A DNA stretch of 64,000 bases from Eubacteriaceae bacterium CHKCI004 (GCA_900016875.1 FCNR01000063.1:359251-423250), one strand, 5' to 3'. Shown: positions 52,563-62,307, counted from the first letter of the stretch. Notes: a model not told the origin generated them from the sequence alone. Translations and numbers: made by a program.

Positions 52563-53574
52563 ATGTCATCAAAGAATAACTGGCAAATGGATTTAAGTGA
52601 ATACATTCGACAGGGAGAACCTTCGCAGAAAGAAAAAAGCGAAGCATGGATGACAGCCATAGGTCTTCAGGATGTGGATGGGTTGCAGACGTCTCCTTAT
52701 TTATTGGATACTGCAAAAAATCATATCGAAGGTAAAATATCGATTGACGAAGCAGAGAAAAGACTTTTCAGTTATTACGAGGAGCGGAAGGAACGAAATC
52801 AGATAGAAGAAAAAACCCGGGAGGCAGATATTGTTTCTTCCAGGATCGCCAGATTGCTCGGTGAGAAATCGTTTAATTTTTCCAGTGTGGAATGGATTGG
52901 TATTCACAGAAGATTATTTGAGGGTGTTTTGAAGGAAGCAGGAAAAATTCGTGATTATAATATTTCCAAACGGGAGTGGGTTTTAAAAGGAGAATCGGTT
53001 GTGTATTCTTCTTATACAAATATCCGGGAAACAATGGAATATGATTTTAATACGGAAAAGCAATTTTCTTATAACGGGCTTTCCATGGAAGAGATCATTG
53101 GTCATTTATCAAAATTTACCTGTGATATTTGGCAGATTCATCCTTTTTATGAGGGAAATACGCAGGCAACAGCGGTATTCATGATTAAGTATTTGAATAC
53201 TCTTGGTTTTCAGTAATCTGCTTTTGGGAACAAATTTTGAATTGAAGAACAGATATCTGCATTTGGATTATGTTCCGGATGCAGACAATACTGCTGAAGT
53301 TCTAACCGCCAATAAAAAGTCTTCTAACCGCCAAAATGGCGGTTTAGATGGCGGTTTGGATGACGATTTAGAGCTTACGTCAGATGAAAATCTGGTTTTA
53401 AGTTTTATTGAAGAAAATCCTGACATCGCACAGAAGATGCTTTCTGAGAAGACGGGAAAATCAATCCGGACAATCCAGAGGATTATGGATGAGCTGAAAT
53501 GCAAACAGATTCTTCAGCGTGTTGGCGGAAAACGCCACGGCAGGTGGCAGATCATGAAGGAGAGAAAAAGATGA
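52563..53574 (+). pseudogene. fic gene broken by internal deletion and frameshift
   Basis: First part (52563-53216) reads as a Fic protein through SSRIARLLGEKSFNFSSVEW and the active-site loop HPFYEGNTQ (H193), then stops soon after YLNTLGFQ. A different frame resumes at once with FSNLLLGTNFELKNRYLH, normally found some 40-50 residues later in this subfamily, and runs through a winged helix (SEKTGKSIRTIQRIMDELKC). So a segment of roughly 130 bases has been lost out of frame. The motif arginine (GNTR) is also changed to Gln, fitting one G-to-A change. AMPylation activity should be lost. Start supported by GGAGG. Confidence 0.75.
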
Positions 53575-54413
53575 CAGCAGGCTTTGTATTATTGATCGTA
53601 ATTATCGTATTAGCAATTTTATTTTTATACTGCATCAGGCCAAATACTTCAAGGCGGCAGGAAATGGCTGTTTTTGAGAAGCAGTATATTGCTCACAGAG
53701 GACTGTTTGATAATGAAAACGGCATACCGGAGAATTCGATTCCGGCGTTTAAGCGGGCCGTGGATCAGGGATATGGCATTGAACTGGATGTTCAGCTGAC
53801 AATGGACCATAAACTGGTAGTATTTCATGACGAATCACTGAGGAGGCTGTGTCGCGCAGACCGCCTGTTACGTGATTGTACATATGCCGAATTGCAGGAA
53901 TATTTTCTGGGAATATCCAGAGAGAGGATTCCTCTGTTTGAAGATGTTCTGAAGGTTGTGGACGGAAAAGTTCCGTTAATTGTCGAGGTGAAACCGGAGG
54001 GGAACTGGAAAGAAACGACAAAAGTCATGGCAGAGATTATGGATGGTTACTCCGGCTGTTATTGTATGGAGTCCTTCCATCCTCTTGCTGTGGAATGGTT
54101 CCGAAAAAACCGGCCGGCTGTGATTCGAGGACAGCTCAGCACTAATTTTTTCCTGGACGAGCCAAGGCGGAAATGGTCAGAAAAATTTATTCTGACTAAT
54201 TTGCTGCTGAATTTCAAAGCCAGGCCTGATTTTATCGCTTTTAACCACATATGGAGTGGCAGCCTGGCTTACACCTTGTGCAGGAAGATCTATGATGTGG
54301 AAAATGTAGGCTGGACCATCAGAAATCAGGATGAGCTGGAAAGGGCGAAGGGAATCTTTCAGGTTATCATTTTTGACAGTTTTGTGCCGGATGAGAAGAA
54401 AAATGTTAAATAA
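53571..54413 (+). CDS. Glycerophosphodiester phosphodiesterase
   Basis: 280 residues. N-terminal membrane anchor (about 4-22, GFVLLIVIIVLAILFLYCI) and then the GDPD TIM barrel: AHRG (H42), ENSIPAFKRAVDQGYGIELD, VVFHDESLRRLC, and VPLIVEVKPEG. Cleaves glycerophosphodiesters to glycerol-3-phosphate and alcohol, probably at the membrane face. Start at 53571 overlaps the end of the broken fic frame by four bases; AAGGAGA upstream. Confidence 0.92.
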   Translation: MTAGFVLLIVIIVLAILFLYCIRPNTSRRQEMAVFEKQYIAHRGLFDNENGIPENSIPAFKRAVDQGYGIELDVQLTMDHKLVVFHDESLRRLCRADRLLRDCTYAELQEYFLGISRERIPLFEDVLKVVDGKVPLIVEVKPEGNWKETTKVMAEIMDGYSGCYCMESFHPLAVEWFRKNRPAVIRGQLSTNFFLDEPRRKWSEKFILTNLLLNFKARPDFIAFNHIWSGSLAYTLCRKIYDVENVGWTIRNQDELERAKGIFQVIIFDSFVPDEKKNVK

Positions 54414-54440
54414 TTGCAAAACAGAACAGGAGCAGTAAAA

Positions 54441-54902
54441 ATGAGCAGAATCAGAATCATAAAAAAGAACGACGAATTCAGCCCGGAATATGAGATTGGC
54501 GATATTTTTGAGATAGAGGGAACCTGGTACGGCGGCGTGCATATTTCCGGCAGAACCGGAGTGCCGGTATCTCTGGATAAAGAGGAATATACGGAACTGG
54601 ATACAGAGCCGGAGGCGCCGAAAGAAGAAAATGCAGAAAACATCCAGCGGGATATCCATGTGGGAGATATTGTGAGACATTTTAAAAGAGAATGGGTGTC
54701 TGCGGAGACATCGGAGTATCTTTATAAGGTTCTGGCCTTTGCGCAGCATACGGAGACCGGCGAGCGGCTGGTCATTTACCAGGCGTTGTATGCGCCGTTT
54801 AAGGTGTGCGCCAGACCGTACGCCATGTTTATGAGTGAAGTGGACAGGGAGAAATACCCGGAGATTAAGCAGAAATACCGGTTTGAGAAAGTGGAAATGT
54901 AA
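54441..54902 (+). CDS. DUF1653 domain-containing protein
   Basis: 153 residues in two parts. N-terminal about 60 residues contain a small beta domain ([20 protein letters not shown]). The C-terminal DUF1653 domain (about 80-150) has [20 protein letters not shown] and [20 protein letters not shown] then [21 protein letters not shown]1653 is a widespread small domain of unknown function, often alone. CAGGAG precedes the ATG. It sits 9 bases before the helicase-like gene and is likely co-transcribed with it. Confidence 0.85.
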   Translation: MSRIRIIKKNDEFSPEYEIGDIFEIEGTWYGGVHISGRTGVPVSLDKEEYTELDTEPEAPKEENAENIQRDIHVGDIVRHFKREWVSAETSEYLYKVLAFAQHTETGERLVIYQALYAPFKVCARPYAMFMSEVDREKYPEIKQKYRFEKVEM

Positions 54903-54911
54903 GGAAGCATT

Positions 54912-56669
54912 ATGGCAGGAAAGATACAACCAATCGTCAGAAAAATAGAGGATAATATACAGGAGCTGCAGCGGTTTCAGGATGAGCTGGTTCAGCAGGA
55001 GCCTTCCAAAGAAGAGGAGATTTTGCTGCATTTTCCAACCGTGTATATCCATAACTGGAAGAAGACCGGGGAATATGAGGTATACATCGGAGAGTCCAAT
55101 GACATTGTCCAGAGGACAAAACAGCATTATGATGACCGGAGAAAAACTGACAGCTGGCAGCATGATCTGTTTGAGAATAAAGCAAGTCTTTATATTATCG
55201 GACATGAACATTTTAATAAATCGATGACATTGGATATAGAAAACCGGCTGATGCACTATATGATGAGCGCAGATCGGGTGCGGAAAATTCATAATCTCAG
55301 GGGCAATCCCCAGAACAGATACTATCCGGATGGAGAGACTGACGGAATCTTTCAGATGATATGGAGAAGGCTTTGCAGGGATAATAAAGAATTATTTCCG
55401 ACGGAAAGTGCCATTAAAGATTCGGCTGTATTTAAGGCTTCGCCTCTTCACAAACTGACGGAAGATCAGGAAAACATTAAAGAATGTATTCTTCGCAGGG
55501 TTTTTGACGCGCTGAAAACCGGACAGGGCAGACAACTGATCTTCATTGAGGGAGAGGCTGGCACCGGGAAAACCGTATTGAACAGCAGTACATTTTATGA
55601 GATTTTTGTCCGGGCAAAAGAAAGTAAGATGGAGTCGCTATCCTGTTTTATGATGGTCAATCATGACGAACAGGTCGGCGTCTATCAGCAGATTGCCAGG
55701 AAGCTGGGACTCACGGATGAATATGGAGAAGTCGTCTGCAAACCGACGACGTTTATTAATCACCATTCGCCGGAAGACCCTGTGGACGTGGCTTTTATCG
55801 ATGAGGCACATTTGCTGCTGACTCAGGGCAAACAGGCTTATCAGGGAAGCAATCAGCTAAAGGATATTATTGAACGGGCAAAGGTTACCGTCGTCATGTT
55901 TGATGAAAACCAGATTCTCACCACGGAGCAGTACTGGGAGGCAAAGATTCTGGAAGAGTACCGGGAGCTGGCCAAAATGCAGAATAATTATTTTGAACTG
56001 ACGAAGCAGCTCCGATTGCGAGCATCGAAAGAAATGATGGACTGGCTCGATGCATTTACAAAAGAGCAGCAGCTTTTCAAATTGCCGGAAAATCTTGGAG
56101 GGTATGATATTCAGATCTTTGAGACGCCTGCTGATCTGGAAGCTGCTTTGCGGGAAAAGGCCTCCGATGAAAAACATAAGCTGTCCAGAATCATTGCCTC
56201 TTATGACTGGGAATATAATCAGAAAAATGCGCGGGCGGATGAAATGTCCCAGTATTGGGAGGTTATCATCGGAAACTGGCATAAGCCGTGGAACAGGGAA
56301 TTGGAGCGTAATATGGATAAGAAAACAAAAAAAGCCAACAAATCCCTTTCCTGGGCAGAACAGCCGCAGACCATCGATGAAGTTGGCTCCACATTTACCA
56401 TACAGGGATTTGATCTGAACTATGCCGGCGTCATTCTCGGGCCGTCGGTGAAATACCGGAACGGAGAGATCATATTTGACCCATCGGAAAGCTGCAATGC
56501 AAAAGCAGTGCGGAACCGGACGCTGTCTGATGGCAGCAAGCGAAAGTTTGGAGAAACCCTCATTCAACATGAAGTTCGGGTGCTGATGACCCGCGGCGTG
56601 GAAGGTCTGTACATTTATGCCTGCGATGAAGAGCTGCGAAAAGCTCTTTTGGAGGCGGCAAAACGATAA
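54912..56669 (+). CDS. GIY-YIG nuclease domain fused to DUF2075 P-loop helicase-like domain
   Basis: 585 residues. The N-terminal domain (about 35-120) reads TVYIHNWKKTGEYEVYIGES followed by NDIVQRTKQHY, a GIY-YIG-type fold with the YIG as YIG in EVYIGE and an arginine on the next helix. The C-terminal DUF2075 domain (about 190-570) has Walker A GEAGTGKT (residues 214-221), Walker B VAFIDEAHLLLT and a C-terminal RVLMTRGVEGLYIYA motif of superfamily 1 helicases. This nuclease-plus-helicase build is common among accessory and suspected defence genes. Neighbouring MazG-like gene follows by 23 bases. Confidence 0.88.
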   Translation: MAGKIQPIVRKIEDNIQELQRFQDELVQQEPSKEEEILLHFPTVYIHNWKKTGEYEVYIGESNDIVQRTKQHYDDRRKTDSWQHDLFENKASLYIIGHEHFNKSMTLDIENRLMHYMMSADRVRKIHNLRGNPQNRYYPDGETDGIFQMIWRRLCRDNKELFPTESAIKDSAVFKASPLHKLTEDQENIKECILRRVFDALKTGQGRQLIFIEGEAGTGKTVLNSSTFYEIFVRAKESKMESLSCFMMVNHDEQVGVYQQIARKLGLTDEYGEVVCKPTTFINHHSPEDPVDVAFIDEAHLLLTQGKQAYQGSNQLKDIIERAKVTVVMFDENQILTTEQYWEAKILEEYRELAKMQNNYFELTKQLRLRASKEMMDWLDAFTKEQQLFKLPENLGGYDIQIFETPADLEAALREKASDEKHKLSRIIASYDWEYNQKNARADEMSQYWEVIIGNWHKPWNRELERNMDKKTKKANKSLSWAEQPQTIDEVGSTFTIQGFDLNYAGVILGPSVKYRNGEIIFDPSESCNAKAVRNRTLSDGSKRKFGETLIQHEVRVLMTRGVEGLYIYACDEELRKALLEAAKR

Positions 56670-56692
56670 CACAAACAGAAAGAGGACTAAAA

Positions 56693-57043
56693 ATGAACCA
56701 GGAAACCATCAATCAGGTATTACATTTCAGAGATGAGCGCAACTGGAAACAGTTTCATAACCCCAAAGACCTTGCCATCTCCATTTCTCTGGAGGCGGCG
56801 GAGCTGCTGGAAGTATTTCAGTGGAGCGCGGAAGATGTCCGCTGTGAGGATAAGATGGATAAAATCCGGGAGGAGCTGGCCGATGTGCTCAATTATTGTA
56901 TCCTGATGGCAGACGCCTGCGGCCTTGACATGGATGAGATTATCCGGGAAAAGGTGAAGAAAAACGCGGAGAAGTATCCCGTGGAGAAGGCCTACGGGAG
57001 TAAGGAGAAATATACGGAGCTGAAAAACGGAATAATAGATTGA
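56693..57043 (+). CDS. MazG-like nucleotide pyrophosphohydrolase
   Basis: 116 residues, all-alpha NTP pyrophosphohydrolase. Metal-binding ExxE motifs in SISLEAAELLEVFQW and EELADVLNYCILMAD. Similar to small RS21-C6/MazG-type enzymes that hydrolyse non-canonical or modified (d)NTPs to monophosphates. AGGAC site is weak; ATG follows 12 bases after GAGGAC. Co-directional with the helicase-like gene. Confidence 0.9.
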   Translation: MNQETINQVLHFRDERNWKQFHNPKDLAISISLEAAELLEVFQWSAEDVRCEDKMDKIREELADVLNYCILMADACGLDMDEIIREKVKKNAEKYPVEKAYGSKEKYTELKNGIID

Positions 57044-57067
57044 CAAAAAAGAAAGAAGGTGTCAGCC

Positions 57068-57808
57068 ATGTCTCTTTACGCGCTGGGCGACCTGCATTTG
57101 AGTTTCCAGGCCGATAAATCCATGGACAAATTCGGGCGGGTCTGGAAGAATCATGAAAGAAAAATAGAGAAATATGTCAATAAAATCGTAAAGCCGGAGG
57201 ATACTCTTGTGCTCACCGGCGATCATTCCTGGGGGAGAAAGCTGGCGGAGTGCGAGGAGGATCTGGCGTTCATCGAGCAGCTTCCGGGACAGAAAATTCT
57301 TCTTCGAGGAAACCATGATATGTTCTGGGACGCCAAGAAGACGAACCGTTTGAATGAAATGTACAGCGGAAAGCTGTTTTTCCTGCAGAATAATTTTGTC
57401 CCGTATGAAGATTACGCGCTGGTTGGAACCAAGGGCTATACCTTTGAGGGACCATTTTATCTGAACCGCCGGGGACAGATTGTGGGCTGGGATGAAGAGA
57501 AAGAAGCCCATGCCCGGAAACTGGTGTCCCGGGAAATGGAACGTCTGCGGGATTCGTTCCGGCAAGCACAGGAAGCAGGATACCGGAAGTTTATCATGTT
57601 TCTTCATTATCCGCCGACAAACATTCTGGAAAAGACATCCCCGTTTACGGAGATTGCGGAGGAATACGGCGTGGAGACGGTGGTGTATTCTCACTGCCAC
57701 GGCGAGAGCCGCTTCGGGGACAGTATCCGGGGAGAGTATCGCGGTGTCAACTATATGCTTGTGTCGGGAGATTATCTGAATTTCCGGCCGGCGTTAGTGT
57801 TGTCATGA
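57068..57808 (+). CDS. Metallophosphoesterase
   Basis: 246 residues with the calcineurin-like motif series: LGDLHLSF, TGDHSWG, LRGNHDMFW, LHYPP and YSHCHG. Two-metal phosphodiesterase or phosphatase of unknown substrate. The start at 57068 is chosen over an in-frame GTG three codons earlier because AAGAAGG lies 8 bases upstream of it. Follows the MazG-like gene by 24 bases. Confidence 0.92.
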   Translation: MSLYALGDLHLSFQADKSMDKFGRVWKNHERKIEKYVNKIVKPEDTLVLTGDHSWGRKLAECEEDLAFIEQLPGQKILLRGNHDMFWDAKKTNRLNEMYSGKLFFLQNNFVPYEDYALVGTKGYTFEGPFYLNRRGQIVGWDEEKEAHARKLVSREMERLRDSFRQAQEAGYRKFIMFLHYPPTNILEKTSPFTEIAEEYGVETVVYSHCHGESRFGDSIRGEYRGVNYMLVSGDYLNFRPALVLS

Positions 57809-57885
57809 GCAAATGGGTACTTCTATGAATTAACCATACATTACAACCGCGACGAAGAAATAGAATTTTATAAAGGGGGGTATCC

Positions 57886-58371
57886 ATGCGATTATTTATA
57901 GCTATAACACTCTCTAAAGAAATGAAAAATGCTCTCATCGCTTATATGCACCAATTAAAGAAGCAAGGCGTGGAGGGCCGTTATGTTCCGGCACAGAATC
58001 TGCATATGACACTGGCTTTCATCGGCGAATACGGAGATCCGGACAAGGTGAAACGAGTGATAGAGCAGGTTCCGATGCCACATTTTCGCCTGACGCTTTC
58101 AGAGCAGGGCCGTTTCGGCAATCTCCTCTGGGCTGGCGTGAAAGGGAATCAGAAGCTAAAAACTTACGTCAAAGAGCTGCGGACGGCATTGCAGCAAAAC
58201 GAGATTCCTTTTGACCATGACCATTTTGTGCCGCATATCACGCTGGTCAGAAAATCTTCAGCCAAAAAGCCGTATCAGGCGAAACTCCCGAGAGCGGAGA
58301 TGGTGGTGGAGAAAGTGTCGCTTATGAAGTCGGAGATGAGAGATGGAAAAGTGATTTACCGGGAGTTGTAG
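57886..58371 (+). CDS. thpR: RNA 2',3'-cyclic phosphodiesterase
   Basis: 161 residues of the 2H phosphoesterase (LigT/ThpR) family with both HxT motifs: LHMTLAF and PHITLVR. Begins MRLFIAITLSKEMKNAL as the family does. Opens 2',3'-cyclic phosphates on RNA. Strong AAAGGGGGG site upstream. Ends with REL before an AT-rich promoter region. Confidence 0.93.
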   Translation: MRLFIAITLSKEMKNALIAYMHQLKKQGVEGRYVPAQNLHMTLAFIGEYGDPDKVKRVIEQVPMPHFRLTLSEQGRFGNLLWAGVKGNQKLKTYVKELRTALQQNEIPFDHDHFVPHITLVRKSSAKKPYQAKLPRAEMVVEKVSLMKSEMRDGKVIYREL

Positions 58372-58480
58372 CTGAGGGTCAAAGCTGTTCGGAAAACAAG
58401 TAAATGAGTAAATATAACTAAAAACATGCGAGTAATTTTTAACACAATATACAAAGTTACTATTTTCTCTGCATTTAATC

Positions 58481-58519
58481 TTGACTATTTTTGTCCAGAT
58501 TGATATGATGAGCTCATCA
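58481..58519 (+). promoter_or_regulatory. Promoter and palindromic operator of the Rrf2 operon
   Basis: TTGACT (58481-58486), 17-base spacer, TATGAT (58504-58509). A perfect 14-bp palindrome TGATGAGCTCATCA (58506-58519) overlaps the -10 and the expected start point, where a repressor would block initiation. Autorepression by the Rrf2 protein encoded next is the simplest reading. Confidence 0.65.
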
Positions 58520-58574
58520 CCTGAGAAAAGAAAAAGCAGATCTAAAAACAGAGACAGAATCGGAGGAGAAAAGG

Positions 58575-59018
58575 ATGATTCTTACAAGAGAGACAGATTA
58601 TGCGCTTCGAATTATACGCGCGGTTTCAGATGGCAGTCAGAAAAGTGTCGTTCACATTGCGGAAGAACATTTGATTCCTCAGCAGTTTGCTTACAAGATC
58701 GTGAGGAAGCTGCATCGTGCCGGTATCCTGTCGGTGACCCGAGGGGCGGAGGGAGGATGCCGCCTGCAGGTGGATTTGCATGACATTTCTTTATATGAGT
58801 TGATGGTAGCAATGGATGAAGTGACGCTGCTGTCCGCCTGTATGCAGCAGGGATATGAGTGCAGCTGGCGGGAACAGAACAGGCAGATCTGCCAGATTCA
58901 TCAGAGATTATCTGTGATTCAGAGGAATCTGGACAATGAACTGAAGAGTCACAGCCTGTATGATTTGATATTTGGGCCTTCCACACAGGAGGGACAGACA
59001 AACAACAGGAAATCATAA
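58575..59018 (+). CDS. Rrf2 family regulator with Fe-S type cysteines
   Basis: 147 residues. Winged helix at about 1-70: [49 protein letters not shown]. Three cysteines in the sensor loop, C89, C96 and C106 ([19 protein letters not shown]), sit where IscR/NsrR-type Rrf2 proteins bind an iron-sulfur cluster. This suggests sensing of O2, NO or Fe-S status. AGGAG upstream. It is the first gene before the dehydrogenase/rubredoxin fusion and FprA (18-base gap), so it likely controls them. Confidence 0.9.
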   Translation: MILTRETDYALRIIRAVSDGSQKSVVHIAEEHLIPQQFAYKIVRKLHRAGILSVTRGAEGGCRLQVDLHDISLYELMVAMDEVTLLSACMQQGYECSWREQNRQICQIHQRLSVIQRNLDNELKSHSLYDLIFGPSTQEGQTNNRKS

Positions 59019-59035
59019 GAAAAGGAGGTACCCGT

Positions 59036-60946
59036 ATGTATTTTAAAACGTCACAGGAACACGAAGATTTTCGGGCGAAAGTGAGAGCTTTTGCGGAGAA
59101 AGAAGTGAAACCGATCGCATTTCTCCTGGATAAGGAGAATCGTTTCCCGGAAGAAGCCGTGAAAAAAATGGGAGAGATGGGTCTCATGGGACTCCCTTAT
59201 CCAAAGGAATACGGCGGCGCGGGACTGGATGTGATCAGCTACGCTATCGCAGTGGAAGAACTTTCCAGAGTAGACGGCGGAACAGGGGTTATTTTATCGG
59301 CCCATGTTTCACTTGGCTCCTGGCCGATTTTTGCTTTTGGAACAGAAGAGCAGAAACAGAAATATTTGGTACCTCTGGCAAAAGGTGAAAAGCTGGGCGC
59401 TTTCGGTCTGACAGAAACCAATGCCGGTTCCGATGCGGGTGGCACGGAAACAACGGCGGTTCTCAAAGGAGACCATTACGTATTAAACGGAGGAAAGATC
59501 TTTATCACCAATGCACCGAAGGCCGATACCTATGTGGTGTTTGCCGTTACCACGCCGGACATCGGAACCCGCGGTATCTCGGCATTCATCGTGGAAAAGG
59601 GCTGGAAGGGCTTTGATTTTGGCGACCATTATGACAAAATGGGCATCCGTTCTTCTTCCACAGCAGAATTAATTTTTAACGACGTTATCGTTCCGAAGGA
59701 AAATCTCCTCGGAAAAGAAGGCGAAGGGTTTAAAATCGCCATGGCTACTCTGGACGGCGGCCGCATCGGTATCGCGGCTCAGGCGCTGGGCATCGCTCAG
59801 GGAGCCAACGACGCGGCAGTGGAGTATGCAAAAGAGAGAGTACAGTTTGGAAAACCGATCGGATTCCAGCAGTCCATTTCCTTTAAGCTGGCCGATATGG
59901 CAACAAAACTGCGCTGCGCACGTTTCCTCGTTTATTCGGCAGCCGAGCTGAAAGAGCATCATGAATCTTACGGCACCGAGGCCGCCATGGCAAAAATGTA
60001 CGCTTCGGATATCGCTCTGGAAGTCACCAACGACGCCATGCAGATTCACGGCGGCGCCGGTTTCATGAAAGGTATGGATGTGGAACGTGCGTACCGTGAT
60101 GCGAAGATTACGACCATTTACGAAGGAACCAACGAGATTCAGAGAGTGGTTATCGCCTCCTCCATCATGGGAAAACCGCCGAAAAGTGAGCATGGTTCTT
60201 CCAGCAGACCAAAGAAACCGGCCCCGGTGACCGGCATCAGGAAGAATCACATTTTCCGGGATGGCTCTGCCGAAGAAAAGGTTGCGGAGCTGGTAGAGCA
60301 CCTGAAAAAAGACGGCCATGATTTTACTGTTGGTATTCCGATAGATACTCCGATCTCCCAGGCAGAGCGGGTGGTTTCCGCCGGACAGGGTATCGGCAGC
60401 AAAGAAAACATGAAACTGATCGAAGATCTGGCGAAAGCCAGTGGCGCGGCCATCGGCTCGTCCCGTCCGGTGGCGGAAACTCTCCAGTATGTACCGCTTG
60501 ACCGCTACGTGGGTATGTCCGGTCAGAAGTTTGTCGGTAATCTGTACATTGCCTGTGGTATTTCCGGTGCGGTGCAGCATTTGAAAGGAATCAAAGATGC
60601 TTCCACCATCGTTGCCATCAATAAAAATGCCGGGGCTCCGATCTTTAAAAACTGCGATTACGGCATTGTGGGCGATGTGAATGAGCTTCTTCCGCTCCTC
60701 ACAAAGGCACTGGATACCGGAGAAAAACAGCCGGCGCCTCCTATGGTGAAGATGAAACGTCCGACGCCTCCTAAGCCGGAACCGATCGGCAAGAGATATG
60801 TCTGCGGCGGCTGCGGCTATGAATATGTTCCGGAACTTGGCGATCCGGATGCTGAGATCGCACCGGGAACCCTCTTTGAAAAACTGCCGGAAGAGTGGGT
60901 ATGTCCGGAATGTGCGGAAGGCAAGGATAAATTTATTGAAGCGTAA
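59036..60946 (+). CDS. Acyl-CoA dehydrogenase - EtfA FAD domain - rubredoxin fusion
   Basis: 636 residues in three modules. Residues 1-380 are a full acyl-CoA dehydrogenase: [26 protein letters not shown], and catalytic base E363 in YEGTNEIQR. Residues about 415-560 are the C-terminal FAD-binding domain of electron-transfer flavoprotein alpha: [58 protein letters not shown]. Residues about 583-636 are a rubredoxin with iron ligands C590, C593, C623, C626. The EtfA N-terminal domain and EtfB are absent. The chain acyl-CoA flavin, FAD, rubredoxin iron could feed the FprA encoded next. Strong AGGAGG upstream. Confidence 0.95.
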   Translation: MYFKTSQEHEDFRAKVRAFAEKEVKPIAFLLDKENRFPEEAVKKMGEMGLMGLPYPKEYGGAGLDVISYAIAVEELSRVDGGTGVILSAHVSLGSWPIFAFGTEEQKQKYLVPLAKGEKLGAFGLTETNAGSDAGGTETTAVLKGDHYVLNGGKIFITNAPKADTYVVFAVTTPDIGTRGISAFIVEKGWKGFDFGDHYDKMGIRSSSTAELIFNDVIVPKENLLGKEGEGFKIAMATLDGGRIGIAAQALGIAQGANDAAVEYAKERVQFGKPIGFQQSISFKLADMATKLRCARFLVYSAAELKEHHESYGTEAAMAKMYASDIALEVTNDAMQIHGGAGFMKGMDVERAYRDAKITTIYEGTNEIQRVVIASSIMGKPPKSEHGSSSRPKKPAPVTGIRKNHIFRDGSAEEKVAELVEHLKKDGHDFTVGIPIDTPISQAERVVSAGQGIGSKENMKLIEDLAKASGAAIGSSRPVAETLQYVPLDRYVGMSGQKFVGNLYIACGISGAVQHLKGIKDASTIVAINKNAGAPIFKNCDYGIVGDVNELLPLLTKALDTGEKQPAPPMVKMKRPTPPKPEPIGKRYVCGGCGYEYVPELGDPDAEIAPGTLFEKLPEEWVCPECAEGKDKFIEA

Positions 60947-60960
60947 AGGAGGAAAAGAGG

Positions 60961-62181
60961 ATGTATTGTGTACGAAATATAACTGAAGACCTCTATTGGG
61001 TAGGGGCAAACGATCATAGATTACATTTATTTGAAAATATTCACCCGATTCCCCGCGGAGTATCCTACAACGCTTATCTGCTGCTGGACGAAAAAACCGT
61101 TTTGTTCGATACGGTAGACTGGTCCGCCTGCCGGCAGCTTCTGGAAAATGTAGAGCATCTCCTGGGCGAGAGAGTTCTCGATTACCTGGTGATTAACCAT
61201 ATGGAACCGGATCACGGCGCGTCCATCGAGGAGATTCTTCTGCGCTGGCCGGATGTGAAGATCATCTCCACAGAAAAATCCTTCATGCTCATGCGGCAAT
61301 TCGGTTTCCACGTGGACAGCCATGAACTCATCGAGGTCAAAGAAGGAGACACTTACAACTTCGGCGGCCATACGGTGACCTTCGTGGAGGCTCCGATGGT
61401 ACACTGGCCGGAAGCCATGGTGACCTTCGACACCACCAACGGCGCTTTATTCTCCGCCGACGCCTTTGGCTCCTTCGGAGCACTGGACGGTAAACTCTTT
61501 GCAGACGAAATGAACTTTGACAGAGACTGGATTGACGACGCCAGAAGATACCTGACCAACATCGTTGGCAAATATGGCCCTCATGTGCAGCTTCTGCTGA
61601 AGAAAGCTTCCGGTATCCTGGATCAGATTAAATACATCTGTCCGCTGCACGGACCGGTATGGCGGGAGAATCTGATGTACTTCATTGACAAATATGACAA
61701 ATGGAGCCGTTATGAGCCGGAAGAAAAAGGCGTCATGATCGCTTACGCGTCCATGTACGGCAACACGGAGGCGGCAGCCCAGGCGCTGGCTTCCAGGCTC
61801 TGCGAAAAGGGAATGACCAATGTGTGGGTTTACGATGTCTCCAACACCCATGTTTCCCAGCTCGTTTCGGAATCGTTCCGCCTGAGCCACATCGTACTGG
61901 CCAGCGTGACATATAATCTTGGAATCTATCCGGTGATGCACGATTATCTGATGCACATCAAGGCGCTGAACCTGCAGCACAGAACCTTTGCCATCATCGA
62001 AAATGGTTCGTGGGCATGTAAATCCGGAGATTTGATGCAGAAGTTTGTGGATGAAGAGATGAAAAATATGACGGTACTCAATGAACGTCTGAGTCTGGCG
62101 TCCGCTCTGCATGACAGCAAGGCAGCAGAGCTTGATATGCTGGCCGACGCCATTATTGATTCTATGGAAGAAAAAGAATAG
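60961..62181 (+). CDS. FprA-type flavodiiron protein
   Basis: 406 residues. Metallo-beta-lactamase-like diiron domain (1-250) with H80-x-E82-x-D84-H85 in NHMEPDHGAS, then HWPEAMVTF, FSADAFGSFG and CPLHGPVW as further iron ligands. C-terminal flavodoxin domain (about 255-400) with FMN loop YASMYGNTEAAAQ. Reduces O2 to water or NO to N2O, with electrons usually supplied by rubredoxin. Starts 14 bases after the dehydrogenase-rubredoxin fusion, AAAGGAGG upstream, so the two are one operon. Confidence 0.95.
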   Translation: MYCVRNITEDLYWVGANDHRLHLFENIHPIPRGVSYNAYLLLDEKTVLFDTVDWSACRQLLENVEHLLGERVLDYLVINHMEPDHGASIEEILLRWPDVKIISTEKSFMLMRQFGFHVDSHELIEVKEGDTYNFGGHTVTFVEAPMVHWPEAMVTFDTTNGALFSADAFGSFGALDGKLFADEMNFDRDWIDDARRYLTNIVGKYGPHVQLLLKKASGILDQIKYICPLHGPVWRENLMYFIDKYDKWSRYEPEEKGVMIAYASMYGNTEAAAQALASRLCEKGMTNVWVYDVSNTHVSQLVSESFRLSHIVLASVTYNLGIYPVMHDYLMHIKALNLQHRTFAIIENGSWACKSGDLMQKFVDEEMKNMTVLNERLSLASALHDSKAAELDMLADAIIDSMEEKE

Positions 62182-62199
62182 ATATGTAAGAAGGACTTC

Positions 62200-62243
62200 G
62201 GGGCGCAGCCACTTCCCAAACCAGGCGGAAGTGGCTGCGCCCC
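62200..62243 (+). terminator. Very stable 17-bp hairpin after fprA
   Basis: Arms GGGGCGCAGCCACTTCC and GGAAGTGGCTGCGCCCC are perfectly complementary over 17 bp, ten-base loop. No T-run follows, so it may act as an mRNA stabiliser or a terminator of a different kind. Confidence 0.65.
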
Positions 62244-62307
62244 TGTCTGTCTGCCCTCCTGCATTTTCTGCTATGCGTTTCAGTTAGAGCAGACTGTATA
62301 ATTGGCA

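Noticed and set aside
60700..60946. Separate rubredoxin gene downstream of the dehydrogenase
   Set aside because: The frame is continuous from the dehydrogenase with no stop, ribosome site or start between modules.
59669..61009. 446-codon minus-strand frame opposite the dehydrogenase fusion
   Set aside because: Antisense shadow of a GC-richer gene; no motif and no start signal.
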